Shown: piece by piece, positions 7,118 through 13,379 of the stretch | Numbering within the stretch: the stretch's first letter is position 1 | Layout of the letters: every line of letters starts with the position of its first letter | Source: Actinomycetota bacterium | GTDB lineage: Bacteria > Actinomycetota > Thermoleophilia > Gaiellales > Gaiellaceae | Direction: 5' to 3' | Length of the DNA: 15,114 bases | Assembly: GCA_019236545.1 (NCBI GenBank) | Contig: JAFAIV010000185.1 | Span: forward strand, 1 to 15,114 | The notes under the pieces: model-generated | The model's input: the letters and a program-made list of their open reading frames with translations, nothing else | Told to the model about the DNA's origin: nothing | The model's database searches: none | Made by a program: the position numbers and the translations under genes

Positions 7118-7268
7118 ACACACACCGGCGAGCGGTGAGGGAACTCCGGTGCAAGCCCGGGACGGTCCCGCCGCTGTAAGGGGAGACGCTCTTCCGCCAC
7201 GACGCCACTGGGCCATGGGCCTGGGAAGGCGGCGGGGGAGGGAGCCCCGAGTCAGAAGACCTGCTGCC
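7118..7268 (+). promoter_or_regulatory. cobalamin (adenosylcobalamin-type) riboswitch
   Basis: The 5' leader of btuF contains the conserved cobalamin aptamer elements in order: GGTGAGGGAACTCCGGTGC (from about 7129), AAGCCCGGGACGGTCCCGCC, GCTGTAAGGGGAGACG (from about 7174), GCCACTGGG with an adjacent hairpin (about 7204-7225), GGAAGGCGGCGGGGGAGG, and the B12 box AGCCCCGAGTCAGAAGACC (7243-7261) followed by TGCT. In this class, B12 binding lowers expression of the downstream genes, here the B12 importer. No U-tract terminator follows. The 40-base platform has a possible hairpin CCGCG (7271-7275)/CGCGG (7290-7294) and a short CCTC (7287-7290)/GAGG (7298-7301) pairing over the Shine-Dalgarno, so translational control is the likelier mode (inference). 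Confidence 0.95.
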
Positions 7269-7292
7269 CGCCGCGCAACCCGAACCCCTCGC

Positions 7293-7301
7293 GGAAGGAG
7301 G
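7293..7301 (+). promoter_or_regulatory. strong Shine-Dalgarno that fixes the btuF TTG start
   Basis: GGAAGGAGG lies 5 bases before TTG at 7307. It is the most complete Shine-Dalgarno in the window. It sits just after the riboswitch aptamer and can partly pair with CCTC at 7287-7290, so it is the probable point of riboswitch control. Confidence 0.8.
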
Positions 7302-7306
7302 ATTCG

Positions 7307-8152
7307 TTGCTTCGCCGTTCCTTCGTTCTCCTCGTGGCCCTCGCGGCCGCCCTCGTCGCCGTCTCCCTCGCGCCGGCGCGCACGCACGCGTTCCCGAGCC
7401 GGATCGTCTCGCTCTCGCCGACCGCGACCGAGGACCTCTTCGCCATCGGCGCCGGCAAGCAGGTCGTCGCGGTGGACGACCAGTCGAACTACCCGACGAA
7501 CGCCCCGCACACGAGCCTCTCCGGCTACACGCCGAACGTCGAGGCGATCGCCGCCTACAAGCCCGACCTCGTCGTCATCTCGTTCGGCGGCCCGTTCGTC
7601 GACCAGCTGAAGTCGCTCGGGATCCCCGTCGTGTTCGAGAACGCGGCGGACAACCTCGCGCAGGCGTACGAGGAGATCCGCGACCTCGGCCGCCTCACGG
7701 GCCACGAGACGCAGGCGACGGCGGTCGTGCACGGGATGGAGACGCAGCTGAAGCAGATCGTCCAGAGCGTCCCGAAGTCGCGGCGGCACTTGAGCGTCTA
7801 CCACGAGCTCGACCAGACGTACTACTCGGCCACGTCGGACACGTTCATCGGGCGGATCTACAAGCTGTTCGGCTTCCGCGACATCGCCGACGCGGCCGAC
7901 ACCGCGCACACCGGCTACCCGCAGCTGTCGGCGGAGTACATCGTCTCGGCGAACCCCGACATCGTCGTGCTCGCCGATTCGAAGTGCTGCGGCCAGACCG
8001 CGACGACCGTCGCCGCGCGGCCCGGCTGGCAGACGATCTCGGCGGTGAAGAGCCACCGCGTGATCACGGTCGACGACGACGTCGCCTCGCGCTGGGGGCC
8101 GCGCGTCGTCGACTTCGCGCGCGCCGTCGCCGCGATCGCGAAGAAGGGCTGA
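7307..8152 (+). CDS. btuF: cobalamin ABC transporter, substrate-binding protein
   Basis: 281 aa from a TTG start set by GGAAGGAGG. Residues about 1-29 are a signal peptide (LRRSFVLLVALAAALVAVSL) with a likely signal peptidase I site near ARTHA-F. The mature protein opens FPSRIVSLSPTATEDLFAIG, the hallmark of class III (BtuF/FhuD/TroA-like) binding proteins. YKPDLVVISF, VVFENAADNLAQAYEEIRDLGRLTG and the long connecting helix are also typical. The cobalamin riboswitch directly upstream identifies the ligand as B12 or a precursor. It captures the corrinoid outside the membrane and delivers it to BtuC; btuC and btuD follow. There is no lipobox cysteine, which is unusual for a binding protein of a single-membrane bacterium. 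A Cys-Cys pair occurs in DSKCCGQT near residues 226-227. Confidence 0.93.
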   Translation: MLRRSFVLLVALAAALVAVSLAPARTHAFPSRIVSLSPTATEDLFAIGAGKQVVAVDDQSNYPTNAPHTSLSGYTPNVEAIAAYKPDLVVISFGGPFVDQLKSLGIPVVFENAADNLAQAYEEIRDLGRLTGHETQATAVVHGMETQLKQIVQSVPKSRRHLSVYHELDQTYYSATSDTFIGRIYKLFGFRDIADAADTAHTGYPQLSAEYIVSANPDIVVLADSKCCGQTATTVAARPGWQTISAVKSHRVITVDDDVASRWGPRVVDFARAVAAIAKKG

Positions 8153-9222
8153 TGGCCGTCGAGTCCCTGGGCGAGGGCGTGGCGCCGCGCGTCGAGGCGC
8201 GCGGCGTCGGCCCTCGCTGGGGGCTCGCGGTTGGCGCGTTGCTGGTCGGGGCGCTGCTCGTCGGGCTCGGCGTCGGCCCGGTCGGGATCGGCTTCGGCGA
8301 CATCGTCCGCTCGGCGCTCTCGGCCGTGCCGCTGCTCCATGTGCACTCGCCTCTGAGCGCCGTCCAGCACGCGGTCCTCTGGCAGCTGCGGGCGCCGCGC
8401 GTCGTGCTCGCCGCGCTCGTCGGCGGGATGCTCGCGGTCGCCGGCTCGGCATACCAGGGAGTCTTCCGGAACCCGCTCGCCGACCCGTACCTCCTTGGCG
8501 TCGCCGGCGGCGCCGGGCTCGGGGCGACGATCGCGATCGTCTACGGGCTCGTCGGCTCCGGCGCGCGCTGGGGCGTCCCGGCGGCGGCGTTCGCGGGGGC
8601 GATCGCGGCCGTCGTCGCGACCTACGTCCTCGGCCGCTCGGCCGGCCAGGCCCGGACCAGCGGCGCGCTCGTGCTCGCCGGAGTCACGATCGCGACCTTC
8701 ACCGCCGCGGTGCAGACGTTCATCCAGCAGCTGCACACCGACCAGCTCCAGAACGTCTACGCGTGGCTGCTCGGCGGGTTCTCGACGGCGAGCTGGCGCG
8801 ACGTCGCCGTCGCGTCGCCGTACATCGCGCTCAGCGCCGTCGTGCTCGTCCTCCACCGGCGCGTGCTCGACGTGCTCAGCCTCGGCGACGACGAGGCCGC
8901 GTCGCTCGGCGTGGACGTCGCGCGCGTCCGGCTCGTCGTGGTCGTCGCGGCGACGCTCGGGACGGCAGCCGCCGTCTCCGTCAGCGGGCTGATCGCGTTC
9001 GTCGGGATCATCGTCCCGCACACGATCCGGCTGCTCGTCTCGACGAGCTACCGGGCCGTCGTCCCGCTCTCGCTCGCCGTCGGCGCGGCGTTCCTCGTCC
9101 TGACCGACGTGCTCGCGCGCACGGTTCTGTCGCCGTCGGAGCTGCCTATAGGGGTCGTGACCGCGTTCTTCGGCGCGCCCTTCTTCGCCGTCGTCCTCCG
9201 CTCGGCCAGGACGATGCGGTGA
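8152..9222 (+). CDS. btuC: cobalamin ABC transporter, permease (FecCD/BtuC family)
   Basis: 356 aa. The ATG at 8152 overlaps the btuF stop (TGATG), with AAGAAGG just upstream as ribosome site. It is a polytopic membrane protein with about 9-10 helices. Family signatures include LWQLRAPRVVLAALVGGMLA, FRNPLADPYLLGVAGGAGLG (near-identical to the BtuC/FecD consensus NPLADPxLLGVSxGAxLG) and GLIAFVGIIVPHTIRLL near the C-terminal third, close to the region that contacts the ATPase. It forms the translocation pathway as a homodimer with two BtuD subunits. The substrate is assigned from the riboswitch: the FecCD family also transports iron-siderophores and haem. Confidence 0.94.
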   Translation: MAVESLGEGVAPRVEARGVGPRWGLAVGALLVGALLVGLGVGPVGIGFGDIVRSALSAVPLLHVHSPLSAVQHAVLWQLRAPRVVLAALVGGMLAVAGSAYQGVFRNPLADPYLLGVAGGAGLGATIAIVYGLVGSGARWGVPAAAFAGAIAAVVATYVLGRSAGQARTSGALVLAGVTIATFTAAVQTFIQQLHTDQLQNVYAWLLGGFSTASWRDVAVASPYIALSAVVLVLHRRVLDVLSLGDDEAASLGVDVARVRLVVVVAATLGTAAAVSVSGLIAFVGIIVPHTIRLLVSTSYRAVVPLSLAVGAAFLVLTDVLARTVLSPSELPIGVVTAFFGAPFFAVVLRSARTMR

Positions 9223-9986
9223 TCGAGCTCGACGGCGTCTCCGTGCGCTTCGGCGAGGTCGAGGCGGTGCACGACCTCTCGCTCACGGCGGAGGCGGGGG
9301 AGTGGGTGGCGCTGATCGGGCCGAACGGCGCCGGCAAGACCTCGGCGCTTCGTGCGCTCGCGGGCCTCGTCCCGTTCTCCGGCGAGATCCGGCTCGACGG
9401 CAGCGACGCGCGCGCGCTCGGCCGGCGCGCGCTCGCGCGGCTCGTGGCCTTCGTCCCGCAGAAGCCGGAGACGCCGCCGGAGCTGACGGTCGCGGAGTAC
9501 GTCCTGCTCGGCCGCACGCCGCACATCTCCTACTTCGGCAGCGAAGGCCGCGGCGACCGCGAGTCCGCCCGTCACGCCCTGCGGCGCCTCGAGCTGGAGG
9601 ACTTCGCCGAGCGGCGGCTCGGCTCGCTGAGCGGAGGCGAGCTCCAGCGCGCCGTGCTCGCGCGCGCGCTCGCGCAGGAGGCGCCCGTCCTGCTGCTCGA
9701 CGAGCCGACGACGGCGCTCGACCTCGGCCGCCAACAGCTCGTCCTCGAGCTCGTCGACTCGCTCCGCGGCGACGGCCTGACGGTCGTCTCGACGATGCAC
9801 GACCTGACGCTCGCCGGCCAGTACGCCGACCGGCTCCTCCTCCTCGACCGCGGCCGCGTCGTCGCCGAGGGCGCTGCGGCGGAGGTGCTGTCCGAGGCGA
9901 ACGTCGGCTCGCACTACGGCGCCCGTGTGCAGGTGGTCGAGCAGGACGGCGCGGTGTTCGTCCTGCCCGTACGATCGCGCGGGTGA
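9219..9986 (+). CDS. btuD: cobalamin ABC transporter, ATP-binding protein
   Basis: 255 aa from GTG at 9219, overlapping the btuC stop by 4 bases (GTGA). All ABC ATPase motifs are intact: Walker A GPNGAGKTS (34-42), Q-loop FVPQKPE, signature LSGGE (137-141), Walker B VLLLDEP with D161 and catalytic E162, D-loop ALDLG and switch H194 (TMHDLT). The closest group is the Fe3+-siderophore/cobalamin importer ATPases (BtuD/FhuC/HmuV). It hydrolyses ATP on the cytoplasmic face to drive uptake through BtuC. Expression should follow the riboswitch upstream of btuF, since no promoter space exists within the operon. Confidence 0.95.
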   Translation: MIELDGVSVRFGEVEAVHDLSLTAEAGEWVALIGPNGAGKTSALRALAGLVPFSGEIRLDGSDARALGRRALARLVAFVPQKPETPPELTVAEYVLLGRTPHISYFGSEGRGDRESARHALRRLELEDFAERRLGSLSGGELQRAVLARALAQEAPVLLLDEPTTALDLGRQQLVLELVDSLRGDGLTVVSTMHDLTLAGQYADRLLLLDRGRVVAEGAAAEVLSEANVGSHYGARVQVVEQDGAVFVLPVRSRG

Positions 9987-10702
9987 CGGCAAGCGCGTCG
10001 ATCCTGACGATCGGGAACGAGCTCGTCTCCGGCGACGTGCCGAACACGAATGCGTCCTGGCTCGCCAAGCGGCTCGCGCCGCTCGGCGTCCGGGTGCGGA
10101 TGACGGCGGCGCTCGCGGACGAGATCGAGGCCATCGCCGAGTTCGTCCGCGCCGAGGCGCCGCGCGTCGACTTCCTGCTGGTGACCGGCGGCCTCGGCGG
10201 GACGCCGGACGACCTCACGCGCGAGGCGATCGCCTTTGCGTTCGACGTGCCGCAGGAGGAGGTGCCGGAGCTCGCCGCCGGCCTGCGCGCCCGCTTTGCG
10301 CGCGACCCGGACTACGCTGCGCGCTGGGCGCTCCTGCCGCGAGGGAGCCGCCCGCTCCACAACCCGCTCGGCGGCGCGCCCGGCTTCGCCCTCGAGAACG
10401 TCTACGTCCTCCCGGGCCTCCCGTCCGAGATGGAGGCGATGTTCGCCGAGATCGAGGAGGAATTCCGCCGGGGCGCGCCGATCGACGCGTGGCGGCGCAC
10501 CTACCGGACGCGCGAGAGCGTGATTGCCGCCGCGCTCGCCGAGGTGAACGAGCGCTGGCCCGGCGTCCTCGTCGGCTCCTACCCGCGCTTCGAGCCGGGC
10601 GGCTCCGAGGTCGACGTCGTCGTCAAGTCGAGCGACGCCGACGAGCTCGCGGCCTCGTCCGGCTGGCTCGAGGCCCGCCTCGACGAGCTCACTCGCGGCT
10701 GA
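9983..10702 (+). CDS. CinA N-domain (COG1058, molybdopterin-binding-like) protein
   Basis: 239 aa from GTG at 9983, overlapping the btuD stop as GTGA. It starts ASILTIGNELVSGDVPNTNA, followed by LAPLGVRVRMTAALADE and FLLVTGGLGGTPDDLTRE. These match the MoCF/CinA N-terminal domain (GxELLxGxxxNTN...TGGLGPTxDDxT). The typical PLHNPLGGAPGF and VYVLPGLPSEMEAMF blocks follow. The C-terminal PncC-type NMN deamidase domain of full-length CinA (about 400-430 aa) is absent, so nicotinamide-nucleotide deamidation is not expected. Characterised N-domains of this family hydrolyse ADP-ribose-like pyrophosphates. Its translational coupling to the B12 importer implies riboswitch-controlled expression and a possible role in corrinoid or nucleotide metabolism (inference). 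It ends 14 bp inside the convergent TMEM175 gene. Confidence 0.9.
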   Translation: MTASASILTIGNELVSGDVPNTNASWLAKRLAPLGVRVRMTAALADEIEAIAEFVRAEAPRVDFLLVTGGLGGTPDDLTREAIAFAFDVPQEEVPELAAGLRARFARDPDYAARWALLPRGSRPLHNPLGGAPGFALENVYVLPGLPSEMEAMFAEIEEEFRRGAPIDAWRRTYRTRESVIAAALAEVNERWPGVLVGSYPRFEPGGSEVDVVVKSSDADELAASSGWLEARLDELTRG

Positions 10703-11285
10703 ACAGCGCCGCCGACGGCAGGTAGAACGCCGCCACGGCGAACGTCAGGAAGACGCTCGCGAGCGGACTCCAGAACGCGACGAGGAGCGTCACGACGTAC
10801 AGCGGCACGCCGGGATCGAACGCCCGCGTGATCGCCCGCACCGTCGAGTCCGGCACGCCCTCGCCGATCAGCCGCCGCCCCATCGAGGCGTACCGCCACC
10901 AGACGTTGTAGACGATCGCCATCAGCACGAAGGTCGCGTCGTACGCGTACACCGCGGCGTCCTCGCCCGGCTTCTGCAGGTACTCCGCCACGAGCCGCGT
11001 CGGGAACGGGAGGAAGCCGACGATCAGGAGGAGGATCAGGTTGACGAAGAGCAGCGTCCGGTCGGCGCGGCCGAGCGTCTCGACGCAGTAGTGGTGGTTC
11101 ATCCAGATGATGCCGATCGTCAGGAAGCTCGTCGCGTAGGCGAGGTACGCGGGCCAGAGGCCGGTGAGCTGGGAGCCGAGGTCCTTTCCCGACGTGACCG
11201 AGAACTCGAGCACGAGCAGCGTCGCCGCGATCGAGAAGACGCCGTCGCTGAAGGCCTCCAGGCGCCCGGTGCCGCTGCCGTTCAC
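10689..11285 (-). CDS. TMEM175-family (DUF1211) membrane protein, putative K+ channel
   Basis: 198 aa from GTG at 11285. Near the N-terminus it has GRLEAFSDGVFSIAATLLVL. The FSDG(V/A)F(S/A)IAxTLL stretch is the pore-lining TM1 signature of TMEM175 channels, and bacterial members conduct K+ as tetramers of six-helix subunits. Further helices follow: YLAYATSFLTIGIIWMNHHY, LLFVNLILLLIVGFLPFPTR, TFVLMAIVYNVWWRY and two near the C-terminus. The WMNHH and LPFPTR motifs are common in bacterial DUF1211 proteins. Length is normal for the family. It is monocistronic; its last 14 bp overlap the convergent CinA-domain gene. No good Shine-Dalgarno is seen; CACGAT, 7 bases before the GTG, is a poor -10 candidate. 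Confidence 0.88.
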   Translation of the reverse strand: MNGSGTGRLEAFSDGVFSIAATLLVLEFSVTSGKDLGSQLTGLWPAYLAYATSFLTIGIIWMNHHYCVETLGRADRTLLFVNLILLLIVGFLPFPTRLVAEYLQKPGEDAAVYAYDATFVLMAIVYNVWWRYASMGRRLIGEGVPDSTVRAITRAFDPGVPLYVVTLLVAFWSPLASVFLTFAVAAFYLPSAALFSRE

Positions 11286-11318
11286 GGCAACGATCGTGGC
11301 GAGAGGGTCGGACGTCCC

Positions 11319-11324
11319 TAGACT
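11319..11324 (+). promoter_or_regulatory. candidate leaderless -10 element (TAGACT)
   Basis: TAGACT ends 6 bases before the GTG at 11331, which places the expected transcription start exactly on the GTG. It sits in the 45-bp divergent gap with the TMEM175 gene, and no Shine-Dalgarno is present. The -35 region (about 11295-11301) is not recognisable. Confidence 0.45.
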
Positions 11325-11330
11325 CAGGCC

Positions 11331-11723
11331 GTGCGCGTCTTCCGCCCCTGGCTCGTCGCCGGCCTGCTCCGGCCCGTGTTCCTCGGCGTCGCCATCGCGG
11401 CCGCCGTGATCGCGGGGTCCGAGAGCGGCTCGTTCTCGATCGCCGTGCTGGCGTTCTTCGTCGCGCTGTCGTCGGGGAAGGTCGTGCGCCGCCTCGTCCG
11501 CAGCCGCCGGGTCGAGGCGGCCTATGCCGCGATCTGGCCGGTCGCCGCGATCGGCTTCACCGTCCTCTTCGTCGAGCTCGGGCTGCCGAAGTGGGCGTCC
11601 GTGCTCCTCGCGCTCGTCCTCGCCTCCCTTGCGCGCCTGTCGATCCGCCGCGAGCGGCCGCAGATCGGCGTGCGGATCGGGACGGACGCGATCGAGGGCA
11701 CCTGGCGCCGCAGGGAGACGTAG
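11331..11723 (+). CDS. hypothetical membrane protein (130 aa)
   Basis: The GTG at 11331 is the first start after the divergent gap and is preceded by a leaderless-type TAGACT. The protein appears to have four hydrophobic segments: WLVAGLLRPVFLGVAIAAAVIAG is split around residues 7-28, then FSIAVLAFFVALSSG, AAIWPVAAIGFTVLFVEL and WASVLLALVLASLARL. A basic loop VRRLVRSRRVEA lies in the middle and a charged cytoplasmic tail ends GTWRRRET. No conserved motif that I recognise. The next gene (DUF4389) starts 59 bp downstream on the same strand. The antisense frames over this gene are less plausible, since they give Arg/Ala-rich low-complexity proteins. Confidence 0.65.
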   Translation: MRVFRPWLVAGLLRPVFLGVAIAAAVIAGSESGSFSIAVLAFFVALSSGKVVRRLVRSRRVEAAYAAIWPVAAIGFTVLFVELGLPKWASVLLALVLASLARLSIRRERPQIGVRIGTDAIEGTWRRRET

Positions 11724-11782
11724 GGGTCGGTTCCGGGCTTCTCCGGATGCCGCAGCGCGCGCCGCGGGCGCATGCTGGAGGC

Positions 11783-12457
11783 ATGAACGAGAACGCGCAT
11801 CCGCTTCGCGTCGAGGGCCGCCTGGACGAGCCGCTGAGCCGCTGGCTCTGGCTCGTCAAGTGGCTGCTCGCCATCCCGCACTGGTTCCTGCTCGTCTTCC
11901 TCTGGATCGGCTTCGTCCTCGCGACGCTCGTCGCGTTCGTCGTCCTCCTCTTCACCGGCCGCTACCCGCGCCGGCTCTTCGACTACAACGTCGGCGTCCT
12001 CCGCTGGAGTTGGCGCGTCGGCTTCTACTCCGTCTCCGCGATCGCCACCGACCGCTACCCGCCGTTCACGCTCCAGGACGTCCCGGACTACCCGGCCGGG
12101 CTCTCGCTCGAGTACCCGGAGCGCCAGCGCCGCGGGCTGAAGCTGATCGGCTGGTGGCTGCTCGGGATCCCGCAGTACATGATCGCCGGCCTGATCGGGG
12201 GCGCGGCGCTCGGCATGCACGAGCACTGGCCGAGCCTGGTCGGGATCCTCGTCGCCGTCGCCGGGATCCTCCTGCTCGTCGGGCGCGGCTACCCGCGCAA
12301 CGTCTTCGACCTGGTCATGGGCTTCAACCGCTGGTCGCTGCGCGTGCTCGTCTACGGCGCGCTGCTGACGCCGGAGTACCCGCCGTTCCGGCTCGACCAG
12401 GGCGGGGAGGAGCCTACGGCGCCAGAGCCGGGCGGACAGCCTGACCCAGCAGCCTGA
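11783..12457 (+). CDS. DUF4389-domain membrane protein with internal duplication
   Basis: 224 aa from ATG at 11783. Two homologous halves are visible. The first (about 20-95) has WLVKWLLAIPHWFLLVFLW, then GRYPRRLFDYNVGVLRWSWR and RYPPFTL. The second (about 115-215) has LKLIGWWLLGIPQYMIAGLI, then GRGYPRNVFDLVMGFNRWSLR and EYPPFRL. Each half has two membrane helices and an R-W-rich, YPPF-terminated loop, the DUF4389 pattern common in actinobacteria. Function unknown. The start has GGAGG only one base away, too close for a normal Shine-Dalgarno, and CATGCT 6 bases upstream as a possible leaderless -10. The last 44 bp overlap the end of the convergent LLM gene. Confidence 0.88.
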   Translation: MNENAHPLRVEGRLDEPLSRWLWLVKWLLAIPHWFLLVFLWIGFVLATLVAFVVLLFTGRYPRRLFDYNVGVLRWSWRVGFYSVSAIATDRYPPFTLQDVPDYPAGLSLEYPERQRRGLKLIGWWLLGIPQYMIAGLIGGAALGMHEHWPSLVGILVAVAGILLLVGRGYPRNVFDLVMGFNRWSLRVLVYGALLTPEYPPFRLDQGGEEPTAPEPGGQPDPAA

Positions 12458-13352
12458 CCGGTTCCAGGTCGGTGTGGAGGAGGTGCTGGAGCAGGACGCG
12501 GTCGCAGCCGACCTGCTCGTAGTCGCGGAGCCGCGCGACGACCTCCTCCACCGAGCCGGCGACGGCGCGCTCGGAGTACGCGGCGAGCCAGTCGTCGAAG
12601 CCCTGCTCCCGCGGGCGGCGCGAGTACAGCTCGTGGGCGCGCTCCCGCATCTCCTCGTGCGTCTCGCCGACGAGGAAGCCGGTCATGACGCTGAAGCGCA
12701 GGCCCGGCACCTTCGCCTTGATCCGGGCCGCCTCCTCGGGTGAGGCGAACGGCGTGTTGTACTCGTCGGCGAAGCGCAGCGCGGGCTCGACGGTGCCGCG
12801 CCCGCCGGAGCCGCCGACGATCAGCGGCGGCCGCGGCCTCTGCACCGGCTTCGGCTGCGCGGGCGCGTCCTCGAGCGTGTAGTGCCTCCCGCGGAAGTCG
12901 ACGCGGCCCTCCTCCGTCCAGAGCCGGTGCACGATCTCGAGCTGCTCGGCGAACATCTCGACCCGCACGGGCGTCTCGGGGAACGGGAAGCCGTAGGCGC
13001 GGTGCTCCCGCTCCATCCAGCCGGCGCCGAGGCCGAGCTCGATCCGGCCGCCCGAGACGTGGTCGGCGGTGGCGGCGGCGTTCGCCAGCACCGTCGGCGG
13101 CCGGAAGGTGGCGGGGGAGACCATCGTCCCGAGGCGAAGGTTCGTCGAGCTGGCGGCGAGGGCGGCGATCGCCGTCCACGCGTCGTGCGCGACGTTCGCG
13201 TCCTCGTCGAGCTGCGAGATGTAGTGGTCGGAGCGGAAGAGCGTGCCGACCCCGTGCCGCTCGCACGCATCGGCGAGCGCGACCCAGTGCTCCCAGGTCA
13301 CGCCCTCCTGGCCCTCGATCATCAGCGCGACGTCCACGGTCGTAGTTTCCAT
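12414..13352 (-). CDS. F420-dependent LLM-class oxidoreductase
   Basis: 312 aa from ATG at 13352 (METTTVDVALMIEGQEG). It has the luciferase-like monooxygenase TIM barrel: FRSDHYI near residue 40 (the family's strand-2 SDH/EDH segment), NLRLGTMVSPATFRPP, LANAAATADHVSGGR, IELGLGAGWMEREHRAYGFP and RPRPPLIVGGSGGRGTVEPALRFAD. The GLGAGWxxxEHxAYG block is diagnostic for coenzyme F420-dependent actinobacterial members (the Rv1855c-like group, from memory). It probably transfers hydride between F420H2 and an unknown organic substrate in the cytoplasm. The open frame continues upstream to 14114, but only as antisense to the Rieske gene. The tail overlaps the DUF4389 gene by 44 bp in convergent orientation. 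Confidence 0.92.
   Translation of the reverse strand: METTTVDVALMIEGQEGVTWEHWVALADACERHGVGTLFRSDHYISQLDEDANVAHDAWTAIAALAASSTNLRLGTMVSPATFRPPTVLANAAATADHVSGGRIELGLGAGWMEREHRAYGFPFPETPVRVEMFAEQLEIVHRLWTEEGRVDFRGRHYTLEDAPAQPKPVQRPRPPLIVGGSGGRGTVEPALRFADEYNTPFASPEEAARIKAKVPGLRFSVMTGFLVGETHEEMRERAHELYSRRPREQGFDDWLAAYSERAVAGSVEEVVARLRDYEQVGCDRVLLQHLLHTDLEPVRLLGQAVRPALAP
13343..13348 (+). promoter_or_regulatory. weak candidate -10 (TAGTTT) for the Rieske gene
   Basis: TAGTTT would start transcription near 13355, giving a leader of about 25 bases that contains the Shine-Dalgarno at 13365-13373. It lies inside the start of the divergent LLM gene. The same hexamer is proposed before the B12 riboswitch. 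No -35 is recognised. Confidence 0.3.
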
Positions 13353-13379
13353 GCTTTCGCGGCCGGGGAGGAGCGGTTC

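Noticed and set aside
7093..7200. Upstream extension of the HAD-like gene
   Set aside because: It would translate the complement of the cobalamin riboswitch; the motif I beta strand begins right at GTG 7092.
6653..8452. Upstream extension of the coiled-coil gene across the B12 operon
   Set aside because: Arg-rich antisense translation of btuF/btuC; the ATG at 6652 starts the only protein-like segment.
11724..11782. Possible terminator hairpins (CCGG-N6-CCGG, GC-rich run) in the gap before the DUF4389 gene
   Set aside because: The stem is only 4 bp, CCGG is self-complementary and no T-tract follows.
12882..13379. Upstream extension of the Rieske gene
   Set aside because: It is antisense to the LLM gene, and a strong Shine-Dalgarno precedes GTG 13380.
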